A stretch of 64,000 nt of DNA. Source: JAUASW01 sp036880965 (GTDB lineage: Bacteria > Pseudomonadota > Gammaproteobacteria > Burkholderiales > Burkholderiaceae_C). Below, piece by piece: positions 1 through 8,898 of the stretch (the first letter of the stretch is position 1; each line of letters opens with the position of its first letter). The notes under the pieces are model-generated. The model did not search any database. It had not been told where the DNA came from and saw only the letters and a list, made by a program, of their open reading frames with translations. The stretch lies in NCBI RefSeq assembly GCF_036880965.1, contig NZ_JBAJMV010000001.1, positions 186,001 through 250,000 of the forward strand, in the 5' to 3' direction. The position numbers and the translations under genes are program-made.

Positions 1-562
<562 letters not shown>

Positions 563-567
563 GCCCG

Positions 568-1893
568 GTGGAGCAAATACAAAGGCTGCCGGCCGAAGAA
601 GCCTTGCGGCGTGCGCTCCATGACGAGATCCATGCACGTCCGCCAGCCCAGATTCCGGTGCCTGCCCGGGTTCGCCTGGTCGCCGTACTGAACCACGGCC
701 TCAGCCCATCGCAGGAACTGGCCCACCTGAGAACCTTGCCGGGTCAGGCCGACCTGCCCGATCTGGCTGTGGTCAGCAACTTCTTGAGCATAGACCTTGG
801 CTCGAGCACCCTGCTTTGGGAGCGGCACAGCGAGTTCAGCCGCTACAGCGTGATCTCGCCAATGTTCAGCGGCGGCACGACGACCGCTGCGGAGGATGCC
901 GGGGTGATTGGCGACGACTGGATCAGGGCCATCCCCGGACCGATGTTCGCCGCCATCGAACTCCAGCTGATGGAGGGGCCGCTTGAACCCTGGGCCGACG
1001 CCCTTGCCACCGCACAGGCCCGCTTTGGCGCTTCGCAGACGACGGCCTCGTTGCTCGGACAGGGCCATTCGCTGGCCATGACCGATTTCCAGATCCGGGA
1101 AGATGGCTATGAGCACTTCGTGGTCATACTGCCGCCAGGCGCAAGCAGCGGCCGCGCCGGACGGGTGAGCCAACGACTGCTCGAGCTGGAGGTCTACCGC
1201 CTGATGGCCCTGCGAGGGCTTCCAGTGGCCAAGCTAATTTCGCCGCTGCTGAACGAATGCGAGCGTCAGCTGGCTGAACTTACAGCGGCCCTCGAAGCGC
1301 GCAGCGTGGGCGAAGCCGCGCTGCTGGACCAGTTGATCCACCTGGCCGCACAGGTCGAGCGAGCCACTGCTGAACACAGCTTCCGTTTTGGTGCAACACG
1401 GGCCTACGCCGGACTGGTGGATCAGCGTCTGCGCGAGCTGCGAGAACGCCCGATTGCCGGCACGCGCATGTTGGGTGACTACCTGATGCGGCGGCTCACG
1501 CCGGCGTTTGCCACCGTCTATGCCGCAGAGCGACGCCTCGCCGAGTTGTCGGAGCGCATCGCACGCGCCAGCGCCCTGTTGAGGACGCGGGTCGACATTG
1601 CCACCGAGGCCCAGAATCAGCGGCTGCTGGAAGGCCTCCACCAGGGCCAGGCGCTGCAACTGCAACTGCAAAGCACAGTGGAGGGCCTGTCCATCGCCGC
1701 CATTTCGTACTACGTTGTCAGCCTGCTGCTGTACGGTGGCAAGGCTCTCAAGGCGAGCGGCTGGGGCTTGTTCAACCCGGAACTGTTCGCCGGCATCGTG
1801 ATGCCACTTGTGCTTTTCCTGGTCTGGCGGGCCACGCGCCGCGTCCACGCGCGACTGTCATCCACCACCGAACATCAGGCCCGATCACGATGA
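568..1893 (+). CDS. DUF3422 family membrane-anchored protein
   Basis: The product (441 aa) belongs to the DUF3422 family of proteins with no established function. The family hallmark LHDEIHARPP is at residues 17-26. Two hydrophobic segments near the C-terminus (around GLSIAAISYYVVSLLLYGG and LFAGIVMPLVLFLVW) would anchor it in the inner membrane by a C-terminal hairpin. A longer in-frame opening from 493 exists, but its extra residues are Arg/Gly-rich and overlap the kinase gene. The GTG at 568 gives a normal family length and an N-terminus starting just before the conserved motif, so it is preferred. The 3' end overlaps the next gene by 4 bases (ATGA), which suggests translational coupling with the FNR-type regulator. 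Confidence 0.85.
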   Translation: MEQIQRLPAEEALRRALHDEIHARPPAQIPVPARVRLVAVLNHGLSPSQELAHLRTLPGQADLPDLAVVSNFLSIDLGSSTLLWERHSEFSRYSVISPMFSGGTTTAAEDAGVIGDDWIRAIPGPMFAAIELQLMEGPLEPWADALATAQARFGASQTTASLLGQGHSLAMTDFQIREDGYEHFVVILPPGASSGRAGRVSQRLLELEVYRLMALRGLPVAKLISPLLNECERQLAELTAALEARSVGEAALLDQLIHLAAQVERATAEHSFRFGATRAYAGLVDQRLRELRERPIAGTRMLGDYLMRRLTPAFATVYAAERRLAELSERIARASALLRTRVDIATEAQNQRLLEGLHQGQALQLQLQSTVEGLSIAAISYYVVSLLLYGGKALKASGWGLFNPELFAGIVMPLVLFLVWRATRRVHARLSSTTEHQARSR

Positions 1894-2630
1894 CCGGACG
1901 CATCATTCCGTTGTACCGCCAAGACTTCACGCACCCGCAGGCCCAGGCCTGTGCCCGCTGCGGCGTGCGAGAGGTGGCGCTGTTCGGCGCCCTGCCCGAC
2001 GAGGCACTTGATCAGATACACCAACACATCGCCGAAGAACGACTCGCACCGCGCCAAGCGCTTTTTGAACTGGGGCACAGAGCCGACGCGCTCTACACCG
2101 TGCGATCAGGCGTTCTGCAGTTGGAGCGGGTCAACGAAAGGGGGGACCGCCGTGTGGTCCGGCTTGCCGGGAGGGGTGATCTGCTGGGGCTCGAGGCCAT
2201 GCTACTTCAGCCCTACGGCGCTACCGCGGTGGCCTGTACGCAGGTCGAGGTCTGCAGGATTCCCCGCAGTTTGCTGCAGGAGCTCAGCACAAGCCAACCG
2301 AGCCTTTCCGCAGGACTGATGCAGCGGTGGCAACAGGCACTGTCGGGCTCCGAGGAATGGTTGGTGGAACTCTCAATGGGTCCATCAAGACGCCGGGTGC
2401 TGCAGTTGCTGCGAAAGCTGTCGGAATACGCAGAGCCGGCACCCTTGAGCAACATCTGGCTGCCAAGTCGGGAAGACATGGGGGCCATGCTGAACATGAC
2501 CATCGAAACCGCCAGCCGCATGGTGAGCAGCCTCAAGCGCGAGGGTGTGCTGCTGGAGGTGCAGAGCCGTCAAGCTTGTCTGAACACTGCCGCCCTCGCC
2601 GAAGCGCTCCAGGCGGCCGACGGCGATTGA
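1890..2630 (+). CDS. FNR/CRP-family transcriptional regulator with incomplete Fe-S cysteine set
   Basis: The product (246 aa) has a cyclic-nucleotide-binding-like beta-roll followed by a C-terminal winged helix. The recognition helix (TIETASRMV, about 204-212) keeps the E206, S209 and R210 arrangement that reads TTGAT half-sites in FNR. Oxygen-sensing FNR uses three N-terminal cysteines (C-x2-C-x5-C) plus one central cysteine. Here C21, C24 and the central C122 are present, but the third N-terminal position is Ala30, and another cysteine lies at 116. An FNR-type [4Fe-4S] cluster is therefore doubtful, and the protein may sense another signal or use C116. It is coupled to the upstream DUF3422 gene. 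Targets are unknown; the nearby cytochrome genes are plausible candidates by position only. Confidence 0.85.
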   Translation: MTGRIIPLYRQDFTHPQAQACARCGVREVALFGALPDEALDQIHQHIAEERLAPRQALFELGHRADALYTVRSGVLQLERVNERGDRRVVRLAGRGDLLGLEAMLLQPYGATAVACTQVEVCRIPRSLLQELSTSQPSLSAGLMQRWQQALSGSEEWLVELSMGPSRRRVLQLLRKLSEYAEPAPLSNIWLPSREDMGAMLNMTIETASRMVSSLKREGVLLEVQSRQACLNTAALAEALQAADGD

Positions 2631-2649
2631 ATCGCTGACCTTGGGCCCC

Positions 2650-3021
2650 TCAGCGCGCCGCCGCAGGCATCAGGCGTTCCTTGACTTCCAACTCGGCCTG
2701 AGGGTCAAGTTCGATGGCAACCTGGGTGCACACGGCGCGACACAGAGCGGCCACTCGCTCGCTCTGCAACTTGTAATAGATCTGCGTGCCCTCGCGGCGC
2801 TTGGACAGCACGCCGCTGCGGTAAAGCGTGGAGAGGTGCTGCGACATGTTCGGCTGCGTGGTGTCGATCTCCTCGAGGAGCTCGGACACATTCTTCTCGC
2901 CGTGGCAGACGGCACTGATGATCTTCAGCCGGATCGGCGTGGACAGCAACGAAAACAGCTCGGCAACCGATTCAAAAACCTTGTCCTGGACGGGATTGGA
3001 TTCCATGGCGAGCGAGTGCAT
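2650..3021 (-). CDS. ArsR-family repressor, SqrR/BigR-like cysteine pattern
   Basis: This is a 123-aa winged-helix repressor of the ArsR/SmtB family. The recognition region is TTQPNMSQHLSTL (about 54-66) and the wing is RREGTQIYYKL. C39, in the helix before the DNA-binding helices, and C94/C98 in the C-terminal helix match the placement of the two cysteines that form a polysulfide bridge in the persulfide sensors SqrR and BigR. Given the sulfur-oxidation genes in the window, sensing of sulfane sulfur is a reasonable inference. An alternative ATG lies 15 bases downstream (3006); neither start has a clear ribosome site. A promoter-like element and a 9-bp inverted repeat lie just upstream of the gene. 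Confidence 0.85.
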   Translation of the reverse strand: MHSLAMESNPVQDKVFESVAELFSLLSTPIRLKIISAVCHGEKNVSELLEEIDTTQPNMSQHLSTLYRSGVLSKRREGTQIYYKLQSERVAALCRAVCTQVAIELDPQAELEVKERLMPAAAR

Positions 3022-3024
3022 GCA

Positions 3025-3077
3025 GAGGGCATCAAGTGCGATGCCCTCATTGTATTCGCATCCACCGATATGTCGCC
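3025..3077 (-). promoter_or_regulatory. Putative promoter and operator of the arsR gene
   Basis: On the minus strand a TACAAT -10 box (3054-3049) follows a GCGACA -35-like box at a 16-base spacing. Directly downstream is a perfect 9-bp inverted repeat, GAGGGCATC/GATGCCCTC (3025-3033 and 3040-3048, 6-base spacer). Its position between the -10 box and the arsR start fits autorepression. The motif match was seen by eye; binding is inferred. Confidence 0.5.
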
Positions 3078-3085
3078 CGCCGCCA

Positions 3086-3415
3086 CTACTTGAACTTGTA
3101 GTGGTCCTTGTTCAGCACCGCTGCCACGGCCGTGACCTCTTCGGGGAACATGCCGAAATTGAGCTCGGTGTTGCAGGCCTCCACCATGCCACGCAGTTGC
3201 CCGGCGGTCTTGACCTTCTCCATCGGCCGGTAGACATCGGACCCATTGCCGCCGAACTTCTTGGCATGGCATTCGGCACAGCGATGCTCCTTGAGCAGCT
3301 TGCGCCCGAGGTCGATGTCCGCTCCCTTGAAGATCGTGGCATCGTCGGCGGGCCAGGCCGGGCCGGCACAGGCGAGCAGAGCGGCGGCCAGCAGCATGGC
3401 AGTCCTGGTCATCAT
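3086..3415 (-). CDS. Small periplasmic monohaem cytochrome c
   Basis: The product is a 109-aa exported protein with a hydrophobic signal peptide ending near AWPA (about residue 22) and one haem-attachment motif, CAECH (C46, C49, H50). A third cysteine sits in a conserved-looking C-terminal stretch, EACNTELNFGMFPEEV. It would be a periplasmic electron carrier after covalent haem attachment by the cytochrome c maturation system. I cannot assign it to a named cytochrome class. An AGGGGG ribosome site precedes the first of two adjacent ATG codons. It is the last of a group of three minus-strand cytochrome genes (3086-4513) and may serve as electron acceptor for one of the window's oxidation systems, but that is inference. 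Confidence 0.85.
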   Translation of the reverse strand: MMTRTAMLLAAALLACAGPAWPADDATIFKGADIDLGRKLLKEHRCAECHAKKFGGNGSDVYRPMEKVKTAGQLRGMVEACNTELNFGMFPEEVTAVAAVLNKDHYKFK

Positions 3416-3490
3416 GGCGTACCCCCTTTTCTGGACTGACCCGATCGTAGGCCGGGCAGCCCTGGCGTCAATCGGGTTCGCACGCGGGCC

Positions 3491-3802
3491 CTATTTCGCT
3501 CCGCCCAGCACCCAGGCCGCCAGCGCCTTGGCATCGGCATCGCTCAGTGCCGCCTGGGGCGGCATCGGCGCGGGTCCCCACTTGCCGCTGCCGCCCTTCT
3601 TGATGTTGTCGGTCACGACCGCCAGCGCATCCTTCTGGTCCTTGTACTTCTTCGCCACGTCCTGATAGGCCGGGCCGACCATCTTCTTGTCGACCGCATG
3701 GCAGGCCATGCAGGCGTTCTTCTTGGCCAGCTCGAGGTTGGCCATGGCCGGGGCGGCCATCGTAGACAGGGCCAGGGCGGCCCAGATCAGGCGGTGTTGC
3801 AT
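3491..3802 (-). CDS. Class I cytochrome c551/c552-type protein
   Basis: The product (103 aa) is an exported small cytochrome c with a signal peptide ending near APAMA (about residue 21), the haem motif CMACH (C31, C34, H35) and a C-terminal MPP segment that would supply the methionine ligand. The layout and the VGPAYQDVAKKY stretch match bacterial c551/c552 electron carriers, which pass electrons from periplasmic dehydrogenases to terminal oxidases or cd1-type nitrite reductase. The frame extends upstream, but the ATG at 3802 begins directly at the signal peptide. It closely resembles the second c551-type gene at 37604 and the C-terminal haem domain of SoxD in this window. Confidence 0.88.
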   Translation of the reverse strand: MQHRLIWAALALSTMAAPAMANLELAKKNACMACHAVDKKMVGPAYQDVAKKYKDQKDALAVVTDNIKKGGSGKWGPAPMPPQAALSDADAKALAAWVLGGAK

Positions 3803-3997
3803 CTCGCGTCTCCGTTGAATTGGTTTATTCGCAGTCAATGATATTTGATTCGGGAAGGCCGCAGGTTCAGGGCAAGCCCTGGTGCTCCTACCCTGCTTCT
3901 CGCCCGCCTGCTCCACGCCGCCGAACTTGGATCAGGCAATGCGAGCCGCACCGGTCTGGAACCGGAGCGAGAGCCAACTCGAGCCAGGAGGAACAGC

Positions 3998-4513
3998 TCA
4001 GCGCAGGCGGAACGCCGCGTGGCAGGCCACGCAGGTCTGGGTCAGGCGGCCGAGCGCGGCAAGTGCCGGCTTCAGGTCGCCAGTTGCCGAGGCATCCTTG
4101 ACCACGACGGCGAACTGGCTGGCACTGCGGTGCATGGCCGTACCCGACTCCCGCATCGCGGGCGGCATGAAGCGGCTGACCTCGTGAGAACCATGCAGAC
4201 TCAGCGAGGACATGCCCAGCTGCTTCTCGGCCAGGTCGACCGCGAGGTCCAGGTCGCTCTGTGACAAGGCCAGCTGAATGCGGCCCAGCACCGCCAGGTG
4301 CGCACGCATGTTGGCGAGCGTGTGCGCACGCAGGACTGGCGGGAAGATGACTTCGATGCGCCCATCGTCCGCCGCCGGCATGCTCGCATGGCGGGCGGGG
4401 TCATGAGTCTGGCCGCAGGCCGTGCCGAGGCTCAGGCCGAGCGCGGCCAGCAGGCCGGCAGCCGCTCGGCGTGACGGGTGAACGATTTGTCGAGCGAGGG
4501 GTGACTGTGGCAC
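3998..4513 (-). CDS. Exported cytochrome c'-like protein (C-terminal CxxCH)
   Basis: The product (171 aa) has a basic N-terminus and hydrophobic signal (AAAGLLAALGLSLGTA), a largely helical body, and a single haem motif CVACH (C161, C164, H165) only seven residues from the C-terminus. A C-terminal CxxCH after a four-helix-like body is the layout of cytochromes c' and c-556, which bind NO/CO or carry electrons. The start is a GTG at 4513 chosen because an AGGAA ribosome site lies 8 bases upstream. In-frame ATGs at 4540 and 4537 lie upstream but are not preceded by as good a site. It is probably in the same transcript as the neighbouring cytochrome genes. Confidence 0.75.
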   Translation of the reverse strand: MPQSPLARQIVHPSRRAAAGLLAALGLSLGTACGQTHDPARHASMPAADDGRIEVIFPPVLRAHTLANMRAHLAVLGRIQLALSQSDLDLAVDLAEKQLGMSSLSLHGSHEVSRFMPPAMRESGTAMHRSASQFAVVVKDASATGDLKPALAALGRLTQTCVACHAAFRLR

Positions 4514-4583
4514 GGTGGCATTTCCTTTGCGCCCCATCATCGCCGACACGTGTGCCAACGTGCGAATGCCGCGCCTGGCCAGA

Positions 4584-4730
4584 CTAGGGCTGCCGGGCCT
4601 TTGCCTCGTCCTGATGCATGTGCGAGAGGAAGTAGCGAACGTAGAACGCGCCCATCGCAAGAATGATGAACAAGGTGGCCGCGCTGAGCAGGCCCACATC
4701 GCTGCTGAAGAGATCGATGAACAGTCTCAT
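4584..4730 (-). CDS. DUF3149 small membrane protein
   Basis: This 48-aa protein begins MRLFIDLFSSDVGLLS and has one transmembrane helix (AATLFIILAMGAFYVRYFL), followed by a short charged tail. The pattern matches the DUF3149 family of tiny inner-membrane proteins found in betaproteobacteria, function unknown. The open frame extends upstream to 4835, but only the short form from the ATG at 4730 has family-like sequence; an AAGGA lies about 7 bases upstream. It sits upstream of the cytochrome group on the same strand. A role as a small membrane partner is speculation. Confidence 0.75.
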   Translation of the reverse strand: MRLFIDLFSSDVGLLSAATLFIILAMGAFYVRYFLSHMHQDEAKARQP

Positions 4731-4876
4731 GTCAGGGTCCTTGAAAGCATCCGAAGTCCTGGCTTCGTGATTCCATTGGATGCCTGCCCATAGGCTGGGC
4801 CCCTGATCTGGCGCAAATGACTTGCGTTGACTCAAGCGCTGACAGCCTGGGCGCGCAAATGCCGCGCCCAGAGCAT

Positions 4877-6445
4877 TCAGGGCAGCTTGAACCCAGCCAC
4901 CGCCTGCACCAGTTGGTCCGCCTGGTCGCGCAGACTCGCCGCCGCCGCCGCGCTCTGTTCGACCAGGGCCGCGTTCTGCTGCGTGGCCTGGTCCATCTGG
5001 GTGATGGAATTCCCCACCATCGCCACGCCCTCGCTCTGCTCTTTGCTGGCGACGGTGATCTCGCCCACGATGTCGCTGACGCGCTGGATCGAGGCCACCA
5101 CCTCCTGCATGGTGCTGCCGGCTCGGTCGACCAGCTGGGTGCCCTGCTCCACATGCTCGACGCTGGCACCGATCAGGCCCTTGATCTCGCGCGCCGCCTC
5201 GGCGCTGCGCTGGGCCAGGCTGCGCACCTCGCTGGCCACCACCGCGAAGCCGCGGCCCTGCTCGCCGGCCCGCGCTGCCTCGACCGCGGCGTTCAGAGCC
5301 AGGATGTTGGTCTGGAAGGCGATCGAGTCGATCACGCCGATGATGTCGGAGATGCGCCGGCTGCTGTCGTTGATGCCCTTCATCGTCTCGACCACCTCGC
5401 CCACCACCTGACCGCCGCGACCGGCCACCTCGCTGGCGGTCTTGGCCAACTGGTTGGCCTGCCCGGCGTTGTCCGCGTTCTGGCGCACCGTGGCGCTGAG
5501 CTCGTCCGTTGTGCTGGCGGTCTGCTGCAGGTTGCCTGCAGTCTGCTCGGTCCGGCTCGACAGGTCCATATTGCCCGAGGCCACCTCGCTGGCTGCGACC
5601 TGCACGCCTTCAGCGGCGCTGCGAACGTCGCGAATCAGGTCCAGCAGCCGTTCGCGCATCAGGTGCATCTGGCCCAGCAGATGGGCAATCTCGTCCCGGC
5701 CCTCGACCCGAGCGTCCACGCGCAGGTCGCCGGCAGCAATCGCGGTCGAAACCTCGTCGGCCGTGGCGAAGCCGGATCGGATGCGTGCCAGCAGCGTGAC
5801 GAACATCCACGTGGCCGGCACACCGATCAGTGCGGCCATGCCGGCAAATATCCACAGCAGGCTCTGGGCTCTCGCCTGTGCGGCTGCCGCCGCTGCCGTC
5901 GCGCGCTGCTGCTGGAAGGCGACCAACCCCTCCATAGCCTCAAACAGTGCCGCTCCTTCGCTGCGGCCCGCCGCCAGGAAGGCGGCCATCACCTCGTTGG
6001 AAAAGTCATTGCGCCGAACCGCCTCGATTGCCGCGTCCGCCTTCGCGGTCCAGGCGCGGCGCTTGACGTCGGCAGCGTCCAGCAGGCGTTTGCCCTCGTC
6101 GGACGTGAAAGCGGCGTTCATTCGGGGCCAGGCTTCATCGTTGGCCTTGCGCCGCTTGTCGATGTTCTGCAGATGCACCGCCAGCTCGTGGTCATGGACC
6201 GAGGCGAGCGGGCTGCCGGGCGCATGCTGAAACGCCAGCAGGACTTCGGTGCGATTGGCCTGGTTGTTCTTGATCAGCTGGTTCAGGCTGGAGACGGCCT
6301 GCAGGCGCCGCTCCGCGATGTCGGACATCTGGTCGGCGCCGGAGAACAGGCCCCACAGCGCCAGCACCGCCAGGGCCAGAAAGGTGGCCCAGTACATGGC
6401 CATGATCGCGATGAATCGCTGCGAGATCCGGAGGTTGTTCAGCAT
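4877..6445 (-). CDS. Methyl-accepting chemotaxis protein
   Basis: This 522-aa chemoreceptor has an N-terminal transmembrane helix (about residues 13-36), a periplasmic four-helix-bundle-type sensor region, a second transmembrane helix (LLWIFAGMAALIGVPATWMF), a HAMP linker and a long coiled-coil signalling domain. The hairpin tip carries the near-invariant DIIGVIDSIAFQTNILALNAAVEAARAG-type segment that contacts CheA and CheW. It lacks the NWETF-type C-terminal tether and ends in FKLP. The start chosen is the ATG at 6445, directly before the first membrane helix. The ligand cannot be inferred. A second receptor with a related tip is encoded at 8898. Confidence 0.92.
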   Translation of the reverse strand: MLNNLRISQRFIAIMAMYWATFLALAVLALWGLFSGADQMSDIAERRLQAVSSLNQLIKNNQANRTEVLLAFQHAPGSPLASVHDHELAVHLQNIDKRRKANDEAWPRMNAAFTSDEGKRLLDAADVKRRAWTAKADAAIEAVRRNDFSNEVMAAFLAAGRSEGAALFEAMEGLVAFQQQRATAAAAAAQARAQSLLWIFAGMAALIGVPATWMFVTLLARIRSGFATADEVSTAIAAGDLRVDARVEGRDEIAHLLGQMHLMRERLLDLIRDVRSAAEGVQVAASEVASGNMDLSSRTEQTAGNLQQTASTTDELSATVRQNADNAGQANQLAKTASEVAGRGGQVVGEVVETMKGINDSSRRISDIIGVIDSIAFQTNILALNAAVEAARAGEQGRGFAVVASEVRSLAQRSAEAAREIKGLIGASVEHVEQGTQLVDRAGSTMQEVVASIQRVSDIVGEITVASKEQSEGVAMVGNSITQMDQATQQNAALVEQSAAAAASLRDQADQLVQAVAGFKLP

Positions 6446-6547
6446 GCTCGTCCTCAGTGCACGAAACACCCGCGCATTGCCCTGTATCAAGGCGCGCGTG
6501 GGCAGACGAGATCACTATATTCGTATCCAAGGAATTGAAGGATGCCA

Positions 6548-6901
6548 ATGAGCAAGGACTACAAGGGAATCACGGCAGAAGTCTCGAATGCACTGGCCCG
6601 GCTGCGCGCCGACATCCCGGAAACCACTCGCGGTTTCTCGGCGCTGGCGCAGGCGGCAACCCGCGACGGCGCGCTGGACAAGAAGACCAAGGAGCTGCTC
6701 GCCATGGCCCTGTCGGTCGCGGCCCGCTGCGACCCCTGCCTGGGCTTTCATGCCGAGGCCCTGGTGAAACTCGGCTGCACCCGTCAGGAATTCGAAGAGA
6801 TGCTGGGCATGTGTGTCTACATGGGCGGTGGGCCGGCCCTGATGTATGCCGCGCACGCGCTGGATGCCTACGAGCAGTATGGCGGCGAGGCGGCCGTCTG
6901 A
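6548..6901 (+). CDS. AhpD-like carboxymuconolactone decarboxylase family protein
   Basis: The product (117 aa) has the AhpD/CMD fold signature: a CxxC-x3-H motif, CDPCLGFH (C61, C64, H68), inside a helical body. Proteins of this type are thiol peroxidase-like or disulfide-reducing partners, and many have no assigned substrate. An ATG at 6542 is an alternative start; the ATG at 6548 is favoured because GAAGG lies 6 bases upstream. It stands alone on the plus strand between two minus-strand chemoreceptor/kinase genes. The intact CxxC suggests redox activity. A role in coping with sulfur species or peroxides is only contextual. Confidence 0.85.
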   Translation: MSKDYKGITAEVSNALARLRADIPETTRGFSALAQAATRDGALDKKTKELLAMALSVAARCDPCLGFHAEALVKLGCTRQEFEEMLGMCVYMGGGPALMYAAHALDAYEQYGGEAAV

Positions 6902-6906
6902 GCGGC

Positions 6907-8898
6907 TCAGCCAGGCACGAGCCCGGGAAAGCGGATCATGAAGCGTGTGCCGTGAGCCGGGTCGCTCTCCACGCTGATGTGGCCGCCGATCACGTTGCAC
7001 ACCAGGTGATGGACGATGCTGAGGCCGAGTCCGGCCCCCTGCCGGCCCAGCGTGCCCGCGAAGAAGGGGTCGAAGACCCGGTCCAGCTGTGCCGCATCGA
7101 TGCCGAGTCCGTTGTCCGCGAACACCAGCACCGGCACCTGGCCCGAGGAGGTCTCCAGCTTCAACGTGATGGCCGGTGCGGGCGAGCCGTTGGGCCGCGC
7201 CGCGAAGGCGTGGCCCAACGCGTTGTCTAGCAGTTGCGTCAGCACCCGATCCAGAGCCACCGCATAGCTCTCGATGTCGCAGCCGCGCTCCAGTTGCAGC
7301 CGCAGCTCGACACCGTCCCGACCCAGCCTATGTCGCTGCGTGTCGATCCAGGCCTCGACACGCCGGCCGACATCAAAGCGCGTCTTCTCCAGCACCTCCC
7401 GCGTATCGGCGAGCTCGCGCATATTGCCCACCAGCGCGATGGCCATCTGCAGGCTGCGCTCGACGAGCAGCGCGGCATCGCGGGACGAATCCAGAAACGA
7501 GCGCAGTTCGCTGCGACGAAGTGCACCAGCATCGGCCCGACGGGCGAAGTCCTGGTTGCCGGCGCTCAGCGTGGTGGCCACGGTGAGCGCATTGCCGAGC
7601 GGGGTATTCAGCTCATGTGCCAGGCCCGCCACGAGACGGCTCAGGGCCATGACCTTGCCGTTGCGGACCAGGGCATCCTGCATGGACGTGATCTGGGTCA
7701 GCGAGGAGGCCAGTTCCTGATTGGCATGCTGCAGCTCGGCCGTCCGTTCGCGCACGCGCTGCTCCAGCCGCGCGTTGAGCTCCAGCACCCGGGCCTCATT
7801 GGCCCGACGCTGCTGTTCGCTGCGCCCAAGGTCGGCCAGCATCTGGTTATAGGCCGTCGCGATCTGTGCCACCTCGCCATGGCTGACCGTCTGGAACGGC
7901 AAGGGCCGGCCCTGCCCCAACGCGCGCAGATGCTGAGCCAGGCTCTGCACCGGCCGGAACAGTCGGCGCAAGAGCTGCACCAGCAGGGCCGTCAGCAGCA
8001 GGGCTGCGGCCGCCAGGAGCGCCAACCCCAGCTGCAGCGATCGCTGCGACGGCTCGTGCACCTCGTCGATCGGGTAGTTTCCCGCCAGCACCCAACCGAG
8101 TCTGGGCAGGCGCACGAAGGTCGACAGTGCGCGCAAGCCCTGCGAGTTGACGTTCTCGAGGCTGCCCTGGTAGCCCTCGCCGAGCGCGCGATCCAGACCC
8201 AGGTTCTGCCCCGGGCGCGCAGCAGTCTTCAGCAGACGGCTGGCGTCCGGATGCATCAGCATCTGGCGCTGCCCGTCCACCATGTAGAGGTAGCCGGTCC
8301 GCCCGAGCTTCGTCGACATCAGCTTGCCCGCATACTGGGTCGAGAACAGTGCGAGCCGGCCGGTCAACACCCCGGCGACCCGGCGGTCGGCCGCGAACAC
8401 CGGCGCGGCCATCAGCACCTCGACCTCTCGCGGCGCTCCGGCCCGCACGCCGAGCTGCGCCTGCCCCGTGCGCAGCGCCCGCTCGATTGCGTCGTGACGC
8501 ACCTCCGGCCCCTCGCCCTGGCTGCAGGCGATCTGGCGTGCCGCGCCGTCATGCAGGCAGATGCCCTGCTCGAAGCTGCGCAGCAGGAAGGTACGCGATT
8601 GCAGAAAGCGCCCGGCCAGACCGGCGTCGCGCAACTGTGCCGGCTCCACCAGCCGGGCGGCACCACGCAACACCTCCTGTGCAGCATCGAGCTTGTGGTC
8701 CAGGGTGTCGGCCAGGGCATGCATCATGGCCAGCTGATGATCGCCGGCCTGCCTCAGGAATTGACGCTCGAAGGTCTGGAGTGCCAGCCAGCCCACCAGG
8801 GCGAAGGTCACGACGAATACCGCGCCGACCAGCCAGGCTGCGCGGCTTGCCAGGGAATCTCCGAGCAGGCGGCGCAACAGCGCCCGAACCCGCATCAT
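6907..8898 (-). CDS. Cache-type sensor histidine kinase
   Basis: This 663-aa membrane kinase has an N-terminal transmembrane helix (AAWLVGAVFVVTFALVGWLAL, about 20-40), a periplasmic double-Cache-like sensor region, a second helix (LGLALLAAAALLLTALLVQLL), a HAMP region and a coiled coil. A HisKA-like segment with the phospho-acceptor in LVAGLAHELNTPLGN is followed by an HATPase domain with ADNGLGID, FDPFFAG and GAGLGLS boxes. Its ATG overlaps the stop of the upstream chemoreceptor gene, so the two are translationally coupled and may sense related cues. No response regulator gene is adjacent, so its partner is unknown. Confidence 0.92.
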   Translation of the reverse strand: MMRVRALLRRLLGDSLASRAAWLVGAVFVVTFALVGWLALQTFERQFLRQAGDHQLAMMHALADTLDHKLDAAQEVLRGAARLVEPAQLRDAGLAGRFLQSRTFLLRSFEQGICLHDGAARQIACSQGEGPEVRHDAIERALRTGQAQLGVRAGAPREVEVLMAAPVFAADRRVAGVLTGRLALFSTQYAGKLMSTKLGRTGYLYMVDGQRQMLMHPDASRLLKTAARPGQNLGLDRALGEGYQGSLENVNSQGLRALSTFVRLPRLGWVLAGNYPIDEVHEPSQRSLQLGLALLAAAALLLTALLVQLLRRLFRPVQSLAQHLRALGQGRPLPFQTVSHGEVAQIATAYNQMLADLGRSEQQRRANEARVLELNARLEQRVRERTAELQHANQELASSLTQITSMQDALVRNGKVMALSRLVAGLAHELNTPLGNALTVATTLSAGNQDFARRADAGALRRSELRSFLDSSRDAALLVERSLQMAIALVGNMRELADTREVLEKTRFDVGRRVEAWIDTQRHRLGRDGVELRLQLERGCDIESYAVALDRVLTQLLDNALGHAFAARPNGSPAPAITLKLETSSGQVPVLVFADNGLGIDAAQLDRVFDPFFAGTLGRQGAGLGLSIVHHLVCNVIGGHISVESDPAHGTRFMIRFPGLVPG

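Noticed and set aside
4817..6538. A long plus-strand open frame opposite the first chemoreceptor gene
   Set aside because: The minus-strand chemoreceptor has clear domains; the plus-strand translation is His/Arg/Gln-rich with no motif, as expected for the antisense of a high-GC gene.
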